Of a DNA stretch of 64,000 nucleotides, positions 1 to 9,300 are shown piece by piece. The notes below the pieces were generated by a model. The model saw only the letters and a program-made list of their open reading frames with translations. It had not been told where the DNA came from and did not search any database. Every line of letters begins with the position of its first letter. Position 1 is the first letter of the stretch. The translations under genes and the position numbers were made by a program. Source of the DNA: CPC320 sp002336405 (GTDB lineage: Bacteria; Pseudomonadota; Alphaproteobacteria; Rhodobacterales; Rhodobacteraceae); contig CASIAN010000014.1 of NCBI GenBank assembly GCA_949372595.1, positions 1 to 64,000 of the forward strand. Reading direction: 5' to 3'.

Positions 1-296
1 TTCAAACTAAAGAACCGCGCCCCACTTAATACCTTACTAAAAAACTCAGGTTGACGCCATATCTCAAACAGGTCACAATTAGGCGACTGCCAGCCACTCT
101 GATTCGTACCAAGGGAAGCCCGATCCGTCGACAGATAAAAGGGCTGATTGGTGCTGTTTTCAATTCAAATTTCGCAAGACCCGACGTGCTGGCGCGTGCC
201 GTTGTCACGGGATAAAGCACAGGCTATTGCCACTGGGCTTCTCGCCAGAATATCATATCCTAGAAAGACCAAGACCCGAACAATGGCACCGCTCAA
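1..296. other. Leading region without a recognised gene
   Basis: No recognisable protein or RNA gene was found before the first iron-operon gene. A short plus-strand frame stays open from about position 12 to a stop near 215, but it lacks a convincing ATG and its product matches nothing I know. It could be the tail of a decayed gene. An AT-rich stretch at 246-267 resembles one upstream of the hemP locus and is listed separately. Confidence 0.4.
246..267 (+). promoter_or_regulatory. Candidate iron-responsive element upstream of imelysin operon
   Basis: This AT-rich stretch contains ATATCCTAGAAAG and lies about 30 bases before the first gene of the iron operon. A similar stretch, GATATTCTAGCAAAG, lies upstream of the hemP locus at 35314-35337. 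The two loci also share a paralogous gene, so a common operator is plausible. Which regulator (Irr, RirA, Fur/Mur or IscR) would bind is not shown by the sequence. Confidence 0.25.
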
Positions 297-788
297 ATGA
301 CGTGCATGCACTCAGACGCAGGGGCGACACCAGTTGGTATCCTCGCAGATCTTAATGCGGTTGCGGCAGCTTCAGTGATTTATCTTCGCCTTTGGCATGA
401 TGGCGCTGAAAGCCAATCCAAAATCTGGAACCAGTTTGCAGTGACTTTGGGCTTTGCGCAAGGTCGCAAATCTTTGCAGGCGTTTGATCGGTTCTGCGCC
501 CTATGTGCGTTGCACGGTCATCGACCCATGATCAAGCGTACCGTAAATTGCCATTATCTTGGGTCTGACGAAGCCTGTTTTGCCAATTTCATCACGACAG
601 CGGCCGACGGTGAGCAGGCAGATGCCATGCTGATCGCCACGCTCTTGGTGCCGCCCAATATTGCACCGCTCATCACCTCGCTCGCCACCGATTTTGGTAT
701 GGCTCTAAAACAAATGCATTTGGACACGCCAAAGGCATTGGATGGACAAAGCAAGCCATTATTTCCACCACAAGTCACTCTTCATTAA
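297..788 (+). CDS. Unknown protein, paralogue of the hemP-linked protein
   Basis: I do not recognise a named family. The 163-residue product aligns without gaps over most of its length with the 159-residue product at 35721-36200. Shared features include YLRLW near residue 30 and a pair of cysteines eight residues apart in a C-x8-C-F-A setting, with G-x-D-E just before the second cysteine. No signal peptide is seen, so it is probably cytoplasmic. It ends 13 bases before the imelysin gene and probably heads that operon. The start is uncertain: there is no clear ribosome-binding site, and a second in-frame ATG lies at 306. Its occurrence at two iron/heme loci suggests a role in iron or heme handling, which is inference. 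Confidence 0.75.
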   Translation: MTCMHSDAGATPVGILADLNAVAAASVIYLRLWHDGAESQSKIWNQFAVTLGFAQGRKSLQAFDRFCALCALHGHRPMIKRTVNCHYLGSDEACFANFITTAADGEQADAMLIATLLVPPNIAPLITSLATDFGMALKQMHLDTPKALDGQSKPLFPPQVTLH

Positions 789-801
789 CAGGAATGGATA
801 A

Positions 802-2064
802 ATGAAACGTATCTACGCAATCTCAACAGCGCTGACCTTGGTCTGCGCAACATCGGCCTTCGCGGTTGATAAAACGGCGGTATTAGACACCTATGCAGAC
901 ATCGCCGCCGCCAAATACCAAGACAGCCTTATAACAGCACAGACCCTTGGAGCCGCGGTAGATGCATTGCTGGCAACCCCATCAGCCGAGGCACTGCAAA
1001 CCGCCAAAGAGGCTTGGTTGGCGGCGCGTATCCCTTACCAACAAACGGAAGTGTATCGTTTTGGCAATCCCATCGTCGATGATTGGGAAGGCAAGGTGAA
1101 CGCTTGGCCTTTGGATGAAGGTTTGATTGATTATGTTTCTGCGTCATACGGCGGCCCAACTGATGAAAACAAATTTGCGGGTCTCAATATCGTTGCAAAT
1201 CCAGAATTTTCTTTGTCAGGTACACAAATTAATGCGACTGCGATTACGCCCAAACTATTGGCCGAAACCCTGCACGAAGCGGACGGGGTCGGTGCCAATG
1301 TAGCCACTGGATACCACGCCATCGAGTTTCTGCTTTGGGGCCAGGACCTGAACGGCCATGAAGATGGCGCCGGAAATCGACCATGGACGGATTTCGCAGC
1401 GGGAGATGCATGCACCAATGACAATTGCGACCGACGTGGCGGATATTTAAGAGCGGCCACAGATTTGCTGCTATCTGATCTTGAATGGATGTCGGCACAG
1501 TGGACCGACGCCGGAACAGCACGTGCCAGCCTGATGGCAAACACAGATGCAGGCCTGTCGGCCATCTTGACGGGGATGGGATCACTGTCTTATGGCGAAC
1601 AGGCTGGCGAACGGATGCGCCTTGGCCTGATGTTGAACGATCCAGAAGAAGAACATGACTGTTTCTCAGACAACACCCATAACAGCCATTATTATGACGG
1701 CTTAGGTGTTCAGAATGTCTATCTGGGAGAGTATGTCCGTATCAATGGAGTATTAGTCTCTGGTCCGTCTCTGTCAGACATGGTTGCCGCCACCGACACC
1801 ACCCTCGACGTTGAAATGCGCGAAAAGCTGTCAACTACAATGATGGCGCTTGGCCGCATCAAGACAGCGGCAGACACCGGTTTTAAATATGATCAGATGC
1901 TGGAGCGTGGAAATGCGGCTGGCAAAGCCCTGATCATGGGCGGGGTAGACGGTCTGGTTGACCAAACTCGGTCGATTGAACGGGTTGTCAGTGCCCTGGG
2001 GTTGTCTCAGATCGCGTTTGAGGGCTCCGATAGCCTCGATAACCCGGATGCAGTGTTTCAATAA
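802..2064 (+). CDS. Imelysin-family iron-regulated periplasmic protein
   Basis: A 420-residue exported protein of the imelysin (peptidase M75, IrpA/ICMP-like) family. A signal peptide of about 21 residues ends in SAFA, and the characteristic GxHxxE motif is intact as GYHAIEF near residue 173. The repeated helical halves typical of the family fit the length. Despite the peptidase name, members are generally linked to iron uptake and are induced by iron limitation. AGGA lies eight bases before the ATG. It is followed after 6 bases by the di-heme protein gene and then by a second imelysin, an arrangement common in marine proteobacterial iron loci. Confidence 0.9.
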   Translation: MKRIYAISTALTLVCATSAFAVDKTAVLDTYADIAAAKYQDSLITAQTLGAAVDALLATPSAEALQTAKEAWLAARIPYQQTEVYRFGNPIVDDWEGKVNAWPLDEGLIDYVSASYGGPTDENKFAGLNIVANPEFSLSGTQINATAITPKLLAETLHEADGVGANVATGYHAIEFLLWGQDLNGHEDGAGNRPWTDFAAGDACTNDNCDRRGGYLRAATDLLLSDLEWMSAQWTDAGTARASLMANTDAGLSAILTGMGSLSYGEQAGERMRLGLMLNDPEEEHDCFSDNTHNSHYYDGLGVQNVYLGEYVRINGVLVSGPSLSDMVAATDTTLDVEMREKLSTTMMALGRIKTAADTGFKYDQMLERGNAAGKALIMGGVDGLVDQTRSIERVVSALGLSQIAFEGSDSLDNPDAVFQ

Positions 2065-2070
2065 AACCTG

Positions 2071-3603
2071 ATGAAGCCACATGCGACCACGATCTTGATC
2101 ACCTGCATTGGCTTTACAGCTATCACGGGGTCAGCCTCACTGGCTGGCCCTTTTGACGAGCCCCATCTCAACATCATGCCACGCACGGCCGATGAAGCTG
2201 GACGAATCTTTAAGGTGACCACACCAACCGCAACGTTTTCCAAAGCAGTGCGGTTCGAGACCTCTTCAGCAGGGGCAGCAACGGTGCAGGTTCGACACAG
2301 CGCAGATGCCTTTTCGCAACCCTCCCGAAATATCCGTTTTGAAGACAAATTGAATTTCAACGTCGGTAAGGGCTTTTTTCGCAAGCTGTGGGTCTCATCG
2401 CCGTCATCAACATTGGCCTCTGACGGTTTGGGCCCGGTTTATAACGCGCGATCATGTCACCGGTGCCATATCAAGAACGGGCGGGGGCACCCCCCTGAGG
2501 ATAACGATACAAATTCCCTATCTATGTTGCTGCGCGTTTCCATCCCAGCGACAGAAGAAGACAGATTTGCGGAAATTGAAGGCTATATCGCCAGCCTGCC
2601 TGACCCAACCTATGGCTCCCAGCTGCAAGATTTTGCCGTCCAAGGCCATCCGGCCGAGTACAAACTGGATGTCAGCTATTCCGAAGAAACTATTAAACTA
2701 TCAAGCGGCGAAACCGCCTCGTTGCGGCACCCAAAATATCGCGCGGGTACACTGGGGTATGGGCCCCTGCACCGCGATGCCATGCTCAGCCCCCGCGTGG
2801 CCCCGCAAATGATCGGATTGGGCCTACTCGAGGCGATCCCTGCTGCAGACATACTTGCCTTGGCCGACCCGCAGGATCACAATGGTGACGGCATTTCGGG
2901 GCGTGCAAATACCGTTTGGTCGGTTGAATACAATCAACCGATGCTGGGGCGTTTCGGCCTCAAGGCAGGATCACCAACGCTGCGCCAGCAGTCTGCATCA
3001 GCGTTCTCCGGGGACATCGGCATTTCCACGCCCCTGTTTCCAAAGGGCGCCGGTGATTGTTCTCAGGTCCAAATCGCTTGCCGAAAAGCTCCGCATGGTG
3101 ATCAGGATGATCGCGGCACTGAGGTTGATCAAACGGGCCTTAATTTCGTAACCTTTTTCAGCCGCAATCTGGGCGTACCGGCCCGCCGCAATGCAGATGA
3201 CCCTAACGTACTTTTGGGTAAAGAGGTTTTTTACACCACGGGTTGTACCGCATGTCACCAGCCCAGTTTTGTCACCCACCGCCTCGCCGATCAACCCGAG
3301 CAGAGCTTTCAATTGATCTGGCCGTATTCGGACATGTTGCTGCATGATCTGGGCGAGGGTTTGGCCGACAATATGCCCGAAGGCCGCGCAACGGGTCGCG
3401 AATGGCGAACATCTCCGCTCTGGGGTATCGGTTTGACCAAACAGGTCAGTGGCCATAGTTATTTTTTACATGACGGTCGTGCACGGTCTTTATTAGAGGC
3501 GGTTCTTTGGCATGGAGGCGAGGCAAAAGTCCAACGCGACGCCGTGATTGAGATGCCAAAAACCAACCGTGACGCCCTGATCAAATTTTTGGAAAGTCTA
3601 TGA
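2071..3603 (+). CDS. Di-heme thiol-oxidoreductase-like c-type cytochrome (DUF1111)
   Basis: A 510-residue protein of the DUF1111 / di-heme oxidoreductase-like family. The N-terminus is a signal peptide (about 25 residues, ending in LAG), so the protein acts in the periplasm. Two c-type heme attachment motifs are visible: CHRCH near residue 129, preceded by DGLGPVYNARS, and CTACH near residue 392. The family resembles MauG/cytochrome c peroxidase folds and regularly sits between imelysin genes, where a role in periplasmic iron redox chemistry is suspected. Its stop overlaps the start of the next imelysin by four bases (ATGA), which implies coupled translation. Confidence 0.9.
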   Translation: MKPHATTILITCIGFTAITGSASLAGPFDEPHLNIMPRTADEAGRIFKVTTPTATFSKAVRFETSSAGAATVQVRHSADAFSQPSRNIRFEDKLNFNVGKGFFRKLWVSSPSSTLASDGLGPVYNARSCHRCHIKNGRGHPPEDNDTNSLSMLLRVSIPATEEDRFAEIEGYIASLPDPTYGSQLQDFAVQGHPAEYKLDVSYSEETIKLSSGETASLRHPKYRAGTLGYGPLHRDAMLSPRVAPQMIGLGLLEAIPAADILALADPQDHNGDGISGRANTVWSVEYNQPMLGRFGLKAGSPTLRQQSASAFSGDIGISTPLFPKGAGDCSQVQIACRKAPHGDQDDRGTEVDQTGLNFVTFFSRNLGVPARRNADDPNVLLGKEVFYTTGCTACHQPSFVTHRLADQPEQSFQLIWPYSDMLLHDLGEGLADNMPEGRATGREWRTSPLWGIGLTKQVSGHSYFLHDGRARSLLEAVLWHGGEAKVQRDAVIEMPKTNRDALIKFLESL

Positions 3604-4616
3604 AAACTGCCGTGATTGCCATCGCCTGCGCTGTTCTGCCAAGTTTGGTTTTTGGACAGGAAATCCCCGACCGCACCAGAGGGGTCGTGCACGCGCATAT
3701 CCTGCCCCGCTTTGAAAGCCTGGCACACCAATCTGAGCATTTGGCAAATACGGCTGTCGCAGATTGTAGCACCGCATCCTCCGCACTGCGCAGCGCATAC
3801 GCCAAGGCTTTTGATGCGTGGCTGGACACTGCGCATCTGCGGTTTGGGCCAACCGAAGTGGATAATCGTGCTTTTGCCCTGGCGTTTTGGCCGGACAGAC
3901 GCGGCGCCACCCCAAAGGCGTTGACGGCCTTGATCCAGACCCAAGACCCAATCATTCAAACCGCAAAAGCCTATGCAGAGGTCTCAATCGCCGCTCGGGG
4001 GTTTTATGCGTTGGAATTCCTGATTTATGATCCGACACTGAGTATAACTGGCGATGCAGCATACCGTTGCGCCCTTGTTCGAACCATCACAAAAGATATC
4101 GAAAATACCACCACCAAAATCCATGCTGACTGGAAAAACCATTACGCAGCCCGTTTGACCAGCCCCTCGGACACAGGGCCCTACAGATCGCATGATGAGG
4201 CTGTCCAGGAGCTTTTTAAGGCGCTGTCAACAGGTCTGCAGTTCACGTCTGATACCCGGTTGGGCCGACCTTTGGGCACATTTGACCACCCTAGACCAAG
4301 ACGCGCAGAGGTCTGGCGATCAGGCAGGTCCAGCCGGCATGTCAAGATCTCACTTTCTGCGCTGCACGATTTAGCAGTCAGACTTGCGCCTGCTGACAGC
4401 AATTTGATAAAAAAACTGGTGTCTGCATTTGATCACGCGCTTTTAAAACTTGCTGGATTGAACGATCCGGTTTTTGCCAGTGTAGTGGCGCCACAGGCCC
4501 GTATAAAAGTGGAAATAGTACAACAATCTGTTGACGAAATTCGCAGAATTATCACCGAGGATCTTGGTCCGAAACTGGGCGTAAGCGCCGGCTTTAACGC
4601 AATGGATGGCGATTGA
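3600..4616 (+). CDS. Second imelysin-family protein with altered GxHxxE motif
   Basis: A 338-residue exported protein; the signal peptide ends near VFG at about residue 18. It is recognisable as imelysin from overall layout, with the motif region reading GFYALEFLIYD, so the histidine of GxHxxE is replaced by tyrosine while the glutamate is kept. The gene overlaps the upstream di-heme protein gene by four bases and is followed almost immediately by the DUF1513 gene, so it is an internal member of the operon. A binding rather than catalytic role is plausible. Family assignment is firm; the function of the divergent motif is not known. Confidence 0.87.
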   Translation: MKTAVIAIACAVLPSLVFGQEIPDRTRGVVHAHILPRFESLAHQSEHLANTAVADCSTASSALRSAYAKAFDAWLDTAHLRFGPTEVDNRAFALAFWPDRRGATPKALTALIQTQDPIIQTAKAYAEVSIAARGFYALEFLIYDPTLSITGDAAYRCALVRTITKDIENTTTKIHADWKNHYAARLTSPSDTGPYRSHDEAVQELFKALSTGLQFTSDTRLGRPLGTFDHPRPRRAEVWRSGRSSRHVKISLSALHDLAVRLAPADSNLIKKLVSAFDHALLKLAGLNDPVFASVVAPQARIKVEIVQQSVDEIRRIITEDLGPKLGVSAGFNAMDGD

Positions 4617-4617
4617 T

Positions 4618-5688
4618 ATGAAAACCCGGCGAGAATTTTTTACCGGGTTGATCGCCACAGGGTTAGTATCGCAGCCAACTTGGGCAGATGCGGGGTCACC
4701 GGCTTTTTTGTCTGCTGCAGCCCTGCCTGACGGGTCGCATGTTTTATGCGGGATTAGTGCGCGCCTTGATCTGGTGTTCCAGATCCCCCTACCCGGCCGG
4801 GGTCACGCAGCGGCAATACATCCCCAAAAACCACAAGCCGTGGCTTTCGCCCGCCGTCCCGGCACATTTGCCGTCGTGACCAATTGCGTAACAGGGCAAC
4901 CGTCGGCAAGGTTGTCTGCACCCGCAGGGCGGCACTTCTATGGTCACGGAGCCTTCAGCCGCGACGGAGACTGGCTGTTTACCACAGAGAGTGATTTTGA
5001 GGCGGGCCAAGGGTGCGTGGGAGTTTGGGATGTCCGCCACGGCTATCAACGCGTCGATGAATTTTCCAGCGGCGGCATCGGCCCCCACGACATCAAGCGA
5101 CTGCCCGGCACAGAGACCCTCGTGATTGCCAATGGTGGGATAGACACCCATCCCGACACAGGGCGCACCAAACTCAACATACCGACAATGGCGCCGAATC
5201 TTGCCTATATTGAACAGGGGCATATTGTTGAGGTGGCCTCCTTGGCCGCCGAGTTCCACAAAAACTCCATACGCCATCTTGCGGTGTCTGCATCGGGTAA
5301 AATTGCATTTGCCATGCAATGGCAGGGCGACAACGATGCGCCGCCATTGGTCGGGCTGCACACAAGGGGCGCCGACATAAAAACCCTCGCTGCGCCACAA
5401 GAGACCCTGCGCCAGATGCGCGGATATATCGGCAGCATTGCCTTCAGCGGAGACGATCACCATATTGCTGTGACCTCCGCAAGAGGCGGCCGCGTTCAAA
5501 TTTACGGTCTAGGCGGGAGAGAACAAATAATATCCAGTACATTGACCGACGCAAGCGGTGTGGCCACGTTCGAAACAGGCGTGCTCGTCTCATCCGGCAC
5601 AGGTGTTCTGAAACAATTATTGGGACCGTCTGAGCCAATTTTCCACGCAAGTCATTTACGTTGGGACAATCATCTGGTCCAGCTGTGA
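4618..5688 (+). CDS. DUF1513 family Tat-exported beta-propeller-like protein
   Basis: The 356-residue product begins MKTRREFFTGL, a twin-arginine-type signal, so export in a folded state is likely. The body resembles the DUF1513 family, whose members have repeated beta-strand blocks suggestive of a propeller, including FSRDGDWLFTTE and IAFSGDDHHIAVTS. The start at 4618 is preferred over an in-frame ATG at 4606 because it begins the signal peptide and lies one base after the previous stop. It is the last clear gene of the iron operon. DUF1513 genes habitually accompany imelysin and DUF1111 genes; the biochemical role is not established. Confidence 0.87.
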   Translation: MKTRREFFTGLIATGLVSQPTWADAGSPAFLSAAALPDGSHVLCGISARLDLVFQIPLPGRGHAAAIHPQKPQAVAFARRPGTFAVVTNCVTGQPSARLSAPAGRHFYGHGAFSRDGDWLFTTESDFEAGQGCVGVWDVRHGYQRVDEFSSGGIGPHDIKRLPGTETLVIANGGIDTHPDTGRTKLNIPTMAPNLAYIEQGHIVEVASLAAEFHKNSIRHLAVSASGKIAFAMQWQGDNDAPPLVGLHTRGADIKTLAAPQETLRQMRGYIGSIAFSGDDHHIAVTSARGGRVQIYGLGGREQIISSTLTDASGVATFETGVLVSSGTGVLKQLLGPSEPIFHASHLRWDNHLVQL

Positions 5689-6464
5689 AAGAGCCGGCAG
5701 AGTGCGCCTCCAACCGCGCAGCCTTTTTACACGACATTGCCTGCACTTTTATGGCCAGACGTTTCAGGCGGATGCTCAGCAATCATCTGCTCAGGCGTCG
5801 CTCTTTTGACCGCCGGCGGCTTGGATGGCTTTTGTCATAGCCCGCCAATTATAGAATTTCATAATGTCGCTCTAGGTTAACGTATATCGGGTGATTCTGA
5901 GCTCCAGTCGGTTGCACAATTCTGGGTCTGTGACCCATGACAATCTTTCTGACCCGTGGTGTGCCACTGTGGATGGTATCAAATCTTCCACCCAACGCAC
6001 CGAGTTGAGGTCCAGCTTGATAGTTTAGAATTGACAATTTAACATACGGAATTGGGTAAGTAGCCAGACGCCAACAGGCACCTTTCGCACGTCAGAATAC
6101 CCCTCAGAAGCCGAAATAAATCTATATTAAAACGATCCGCGCAAGACAACCATGGGCATGCTCTTGATCAATCACAGCGGAGCGAGACCAGTTCATCATT
6201 GATACAATCTGGCTTAAAGGTCGGCCTGCACCAGATCTTTTGGGCAGAGAATAAATACAAAAAGCGAAGTACTTTCCAGCTTGCTCCTATTGCGCCGCGT
6301 CCCACTGCATTCCAGCGTCTGTTATAAAAGGTATTTGCAACCCCATGGGCTGGTTTTAGCACAGATTTTTTCCTTCGCCAGACACCCCGCACTCCACAGA
6401 TATCTTGGTCAAAACTTATCACAAATATTAGCGTCTATTTCAGGTGTTGTTAGACACGAATTCG
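5689..6464. other. Gene-poor decayed stretch
   Basis: No gene is supported here. A 48-codon frame beginning GTG at 5685, overlapping the preceding stop, is arginine-rich and has no ribosome-binding site. Other short frames on both strands show no recognisable motif. Given the pseudogenes just downstream, this is probably degenerate sequence next to an insertion-element-driven rearrangement. Confidence 0.5.
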
Positions 6465-6669
6465 CTATTGCGGCTCGGCTAGCGGCAAGGTCACACTGCA
6501 TACCGAGCCCCCTCCCGGCTTTGACCGGAGCGTCAGGTCATAACACAATTTCTCACAGGCCTGCTTTACAATTGCATGACCAAGCCCCCCCGCCTGTAAC
6601 TGCATCTGTGCCCATCTTGTCTTTGGTCTGTTCAAGCTTAAAAAACTCTTTGAATATATCGACCTGATC
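6465..6669 (-). pseudogene. Histidine kinase C-terminal fragment (HATPase end)
   Basis: Reading the minus strand from 6669 gives DQVDIFKEFFKLEQTKDKM, then a G-rich segment, then GLGHAIVKQACEKL and SKPGGGSVCSVTLPLAEPQ before a stop at 6465. This is the end of a histidine kinase ATPase domain (F-box, G2 box and last strands). The frame breaks inside a run of seven G residues at about 6585-6591, where six would keep it open. Everything N-terminal is missing because the fragment stops at the end of the IS3-family relic. It is non-functional. Confidence 0.8.
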
Positions 6670-6732
6670 AGTGAAGTGGTCCTGCTTTTCCGGACAGAAT
6701 TGCGGCGTGTCTAAGATGCATCAGGTTGGTTT

Positions 6733-7564
6733 TCATGCCGCTTTTTGTCTCTTCACTTTGGGGAAGTATGCTGTGTCCGGCGTAGGCTGATCAAGCGCAG
6801 TGTGAGGCCGCCGAGAGTTGCAGAACCCGATCCAGTCATCGATGATCTGTTTTGCTTGGAAGCCGTTGGTGATCTCGTGCAGATACACAGCCTCCTGCTT
6901 CAGGGACCGCCAGAGCCGCTCGATGAAAATATTGTCCAGATACCTTCCTCGGCCGTCCATTGAGATCTTGATCTCGGCCTTCGTCAGGGTCGTGATCCAA
7001 TCAGCGCCCGTTTATTGGCTGCCCTGTTCCACATTCATTATTTCCGGCTTTCCATATTTGGCGATGGCCGCCTTCAGTGCCTCAACGCAGAAGCTGGCAT
7101 CCCGCGTATTTGAGAGCCGCCAATACACCACTTTGCGCATCGCCCAATCCAGGATTGCTACAAGCTACAGAAAGCCGTTCCTGACGGGGATGTAGGTAAT
7201 GTCGCTGCACCAAACACTGATTGGGCCGCGTGATTGGCAGTTTTCTCAGCAAGGGGGGCCAGATCTTGTGCTGGCGGTGCTTCTTGGCGGTGTTCGGCCG
7301 CTTGTAGATGGCTTGCAACCCCATGATGCCCATCAGTCGACGCACACGGTGTCGTCCTGCCGAGAACCCTGATCGCGGTAGATACGCCGCAATCTGGCGG
7401 CTGCCAAAGAAAGGATACTTGGTAAATATCCCATCAATCTCATGCATCAACTCAATCGTTGCGAGATCAACGTCGACCGGCGTGGAGCAGATTGAGGATC
7501 GACTGATCCTGAGCAGCTTACACTGGCGCGTCAGGCTTAGATCGGTATTTTCTTTGCGGATCAT
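6733..7564 (-). pseudogene. IS3-family transposase OrfB, frameshifted
   Basis: The N-terminal part (from 7564) contains the HTH_21-type region, with YPFFGSRQIAAYL followed by RRLMGIMGLQAIYKRPNT. The C-terminal part (6960-6733) carries the end of the integrase core: YLDNIFIERLWRSLKQEAVY, including the last catalytic glutamate, and NSRRPHTALDQPTP. The central part lies in other frames, so at least two frameshifts separate the halves. This is a dead integrase-core transposase of the IS3 family. Confidence 0.88.
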
Positions 7565-7630
7565 CCCGCGGCGTTCCCCCTCTCATCGATACTGCGTATC
7601 GACTGCCGGGCAGTGGACGGGCTCATCGCT

Positions 7631-7912
7631 TTAGCCCTTGTGACAAATCATTTTCCACCGCAAGTTTGCCGATCTTCGCGTGCAGGTCTTTGATCTCGCC
7701 GTCCATGTTCTCAGCCTTTTTGACCTTGACCTGAAAACACCCCGGCCATGCCTTCTATCGCCTGCCATGTCCACGTGCTCACCTGCGTTGGGTGCAGCTG
7801 CCGCTTGGCCGCGATCTCCTGACACCGTCTTGTCACCGCGCAGCGCCTCAAGCGCCACAGCCGCTTTAAACTTGTCTGAAAAGTTCCGTCGCTTCGTCAT
7901 TCTCGTATCCAT
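7631..7912 (-). pseudogene. IS3-family OrfA, frameshifted
   Basis: The product begins MTKRRNFSDKFKAAVALEAL, the helix-turn-helix start of IS3-family OrfA. After about residue 30 the frame is lost. The continuation (QEIAAKRQLHPTQV) appears in another frame, and the last part (ENMDGEIKDLHAKIGKLAVE) in a third. At least two frameshifts are present, so it is inactive. Confidence 0.85.
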
Positions 7913-7966
7913 TCATTCGGGTTGGATACATCTTAGCACGCTGTCCGAATTTGCAGGACCACTTCA

Positions 7967-8965
7967 CTGATAGCCGCAGCCGGTATGAGCATCGCTGGAA
8001 CCGTGCTGGCACAGGAACCCAATGATCCGTTCCGTGGTCCCGCTCTCGAAGCTTTGGACGGAAAATTGGTCGCATATCTGCCGATTTCCACAGGATTTTA
8101 TCGGGCCAAAGCTGGGGCAGTGTGGTGAAAAAAGAAGCAGAACGCTATGATATCAAATTCACTATCCAAGACCCCAACTGGTCGACGAACGCAATGTCAC
8201 AGGGCATGAACGCGCTGATCGCCGAGGGGCCAGATGTGATCGTCACACAGAACCCCGACACGCGGTCTCTGGCGCGACTGATGATGCAGCCCAACCGTAC
8301 AGGCATTGCGGTGACCAAAATAAACATGCAGGATGCCGTGCAAAATGATGCCTTTGTCGGCCTGGACCATATTGCTATGGGGCATGAGATCGCCGATCTG
8401 GCAATCGAGAAATGTGGCGCTGGCACCGACATCTCACACAAAATTTCGATCGTGCAGGGGCCATCACTGGTGGTGTGAGCTATTTTCAAATTCAAGGACT
8501 TATGGATACGTTAAGCAAGCGCGACAACATTGAAATCGTATCCAGCCAAGCAGCCGATTGGGATGCCTCGAAAGCATGGGCGATCACCAAAACAGTACCG
8601 AAACAGTGCGGCGACAACATCCCGATCTCTGTGCTATCCTCGACATGTGGGACAGGTAGGCGATTGGTACTGGCCCTGCTGTGAAACAGGGCACTCTGCC
8701 CGACAGCATCACCGTAATCACCTCGAGCGGCGGGGCTGCAAGCACCTGCGATCTGATCCGCGACAATACTTTTGATATCATTGTCAATTATGATGGTCCC
8801 GGTATGGGCCACGGTGCTTGGAGCTCGATCATGATCACCATGCAGAACGCTGGTGGCGGCAACCTGAAGACACAGGTCTTTTCGCCCACGTATGTGATGA
8901 CCAAGAAAAACGTAGAAGAGGCATCATGCTGGACTCTCGAAAAATATGCATCGCGGTTTTGCTAG
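7967..8965 (+). pseudogene. Sugar ABC transporter substrate-binding protein, decayed
   Basis: The plus strand immediately after the insertion element encodes LIAAAGMSIAGTVLAQ, the hydrophobic core and cleavage region of a signal peptide without its start codon. It is followed by a ribose-type periplasmic binding protein. The frame shifts near 8105, where the sequence continues as SWGSVVKKEAERYDIKF, again near 8460 (to GGVSYFQIQGLMDTLSK), and again near 8640-8680 before ending in FSPTYVMTKKNVEEAS. With no start and at least three frameshifts it is a pseudogene. No permease or ATPase gene follows. Confidence 0.85.
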
Positions 8966-9300
8966 ACCGCGCGAGATGCTGTTATTCACAGTGATCTTTT
9001 TGATAAAGAGCACCTCTACAAAATTCTGAAAGAAATCAAAATTAGCATCAAAGCTGCAATGATTGCGCAAGTTGAGATGAATTTCAGTTGGTTCGAAGAT
9101 AACTAGGACTGCACTGCGCAGTATTTGAGAGCTAACCATTCACGATTCAGCAAACGGACAGATATATGCACCAGGAAAAATGATACCTGCTGCTTCCGGT
9201 CTCGACCAAAACCGACCAAAACTCCCCTGCGCTGTCACGCTTGCTCTAGGCAGGCGGTATGAAATGCTGTTTAATCACTCCATCAAAAAAGGGGCCCACC
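8966..9300. other. Non-coding stretch after the binding-protein remnant
   Basis: No gene, tRNA or repeat was recognised. The sequence is AT-richer than the flanking coding DNA, and its 3' part presumably holds the promoter of the aldolase-like gene, although no clear consensus boxes stand out. Confidence 0.4.

Larger units (their letters stand above)
6672..7966 (-). mobile_element. IS3-family insertion sequence relic
   Basis: A 1.3-kb element bounded by inverted repeats. The left end at 6672 reads TGAAGTGGTCCTGC followed by a GGACAG block; the right end, ending at 7966, is its complement, and similarity continues inward to a CTAAGATG-type block. The minus strand carries orfA and orfB remnants with several frameshifts, so no intact transposase remains. 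The flanks differ in origin: a kinase tail on the left and a sugar-binding protein on the right. No clear direct repeat of target DNA flanks the element, which fits a rearrangement rather than a simple insertion. Confidence 0.9.

Noticed and set aside
26..220. Minus-strand frame of 64 codons at the window edge
   Set aside because: No ribosome-binding site, no recognisable motif, and composition unlike neighbouring genes.
1131..1565. Long minus-strand frame inside the imelysin gene
   Set aside because: It lies opposite a confidently identified coding region and has no independent support.
4789..5499. 236-codon minus-strand frame opposite the DUF1513 gene
   Set aside because: A shadow frame created by codon usage of the real gene; its translation shows no domain.
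5849..6037. Possible small gene or integrase remnant on the minus strand
   Set aside because: Could not be matched to any family and has no ribosome-binding site; left within the decayed stretch.
9090..9115. tRNA-like GGTTCGAA string
   Set aside because: No cloverleaf, acceptor stem or anticodon arm could be built around it.
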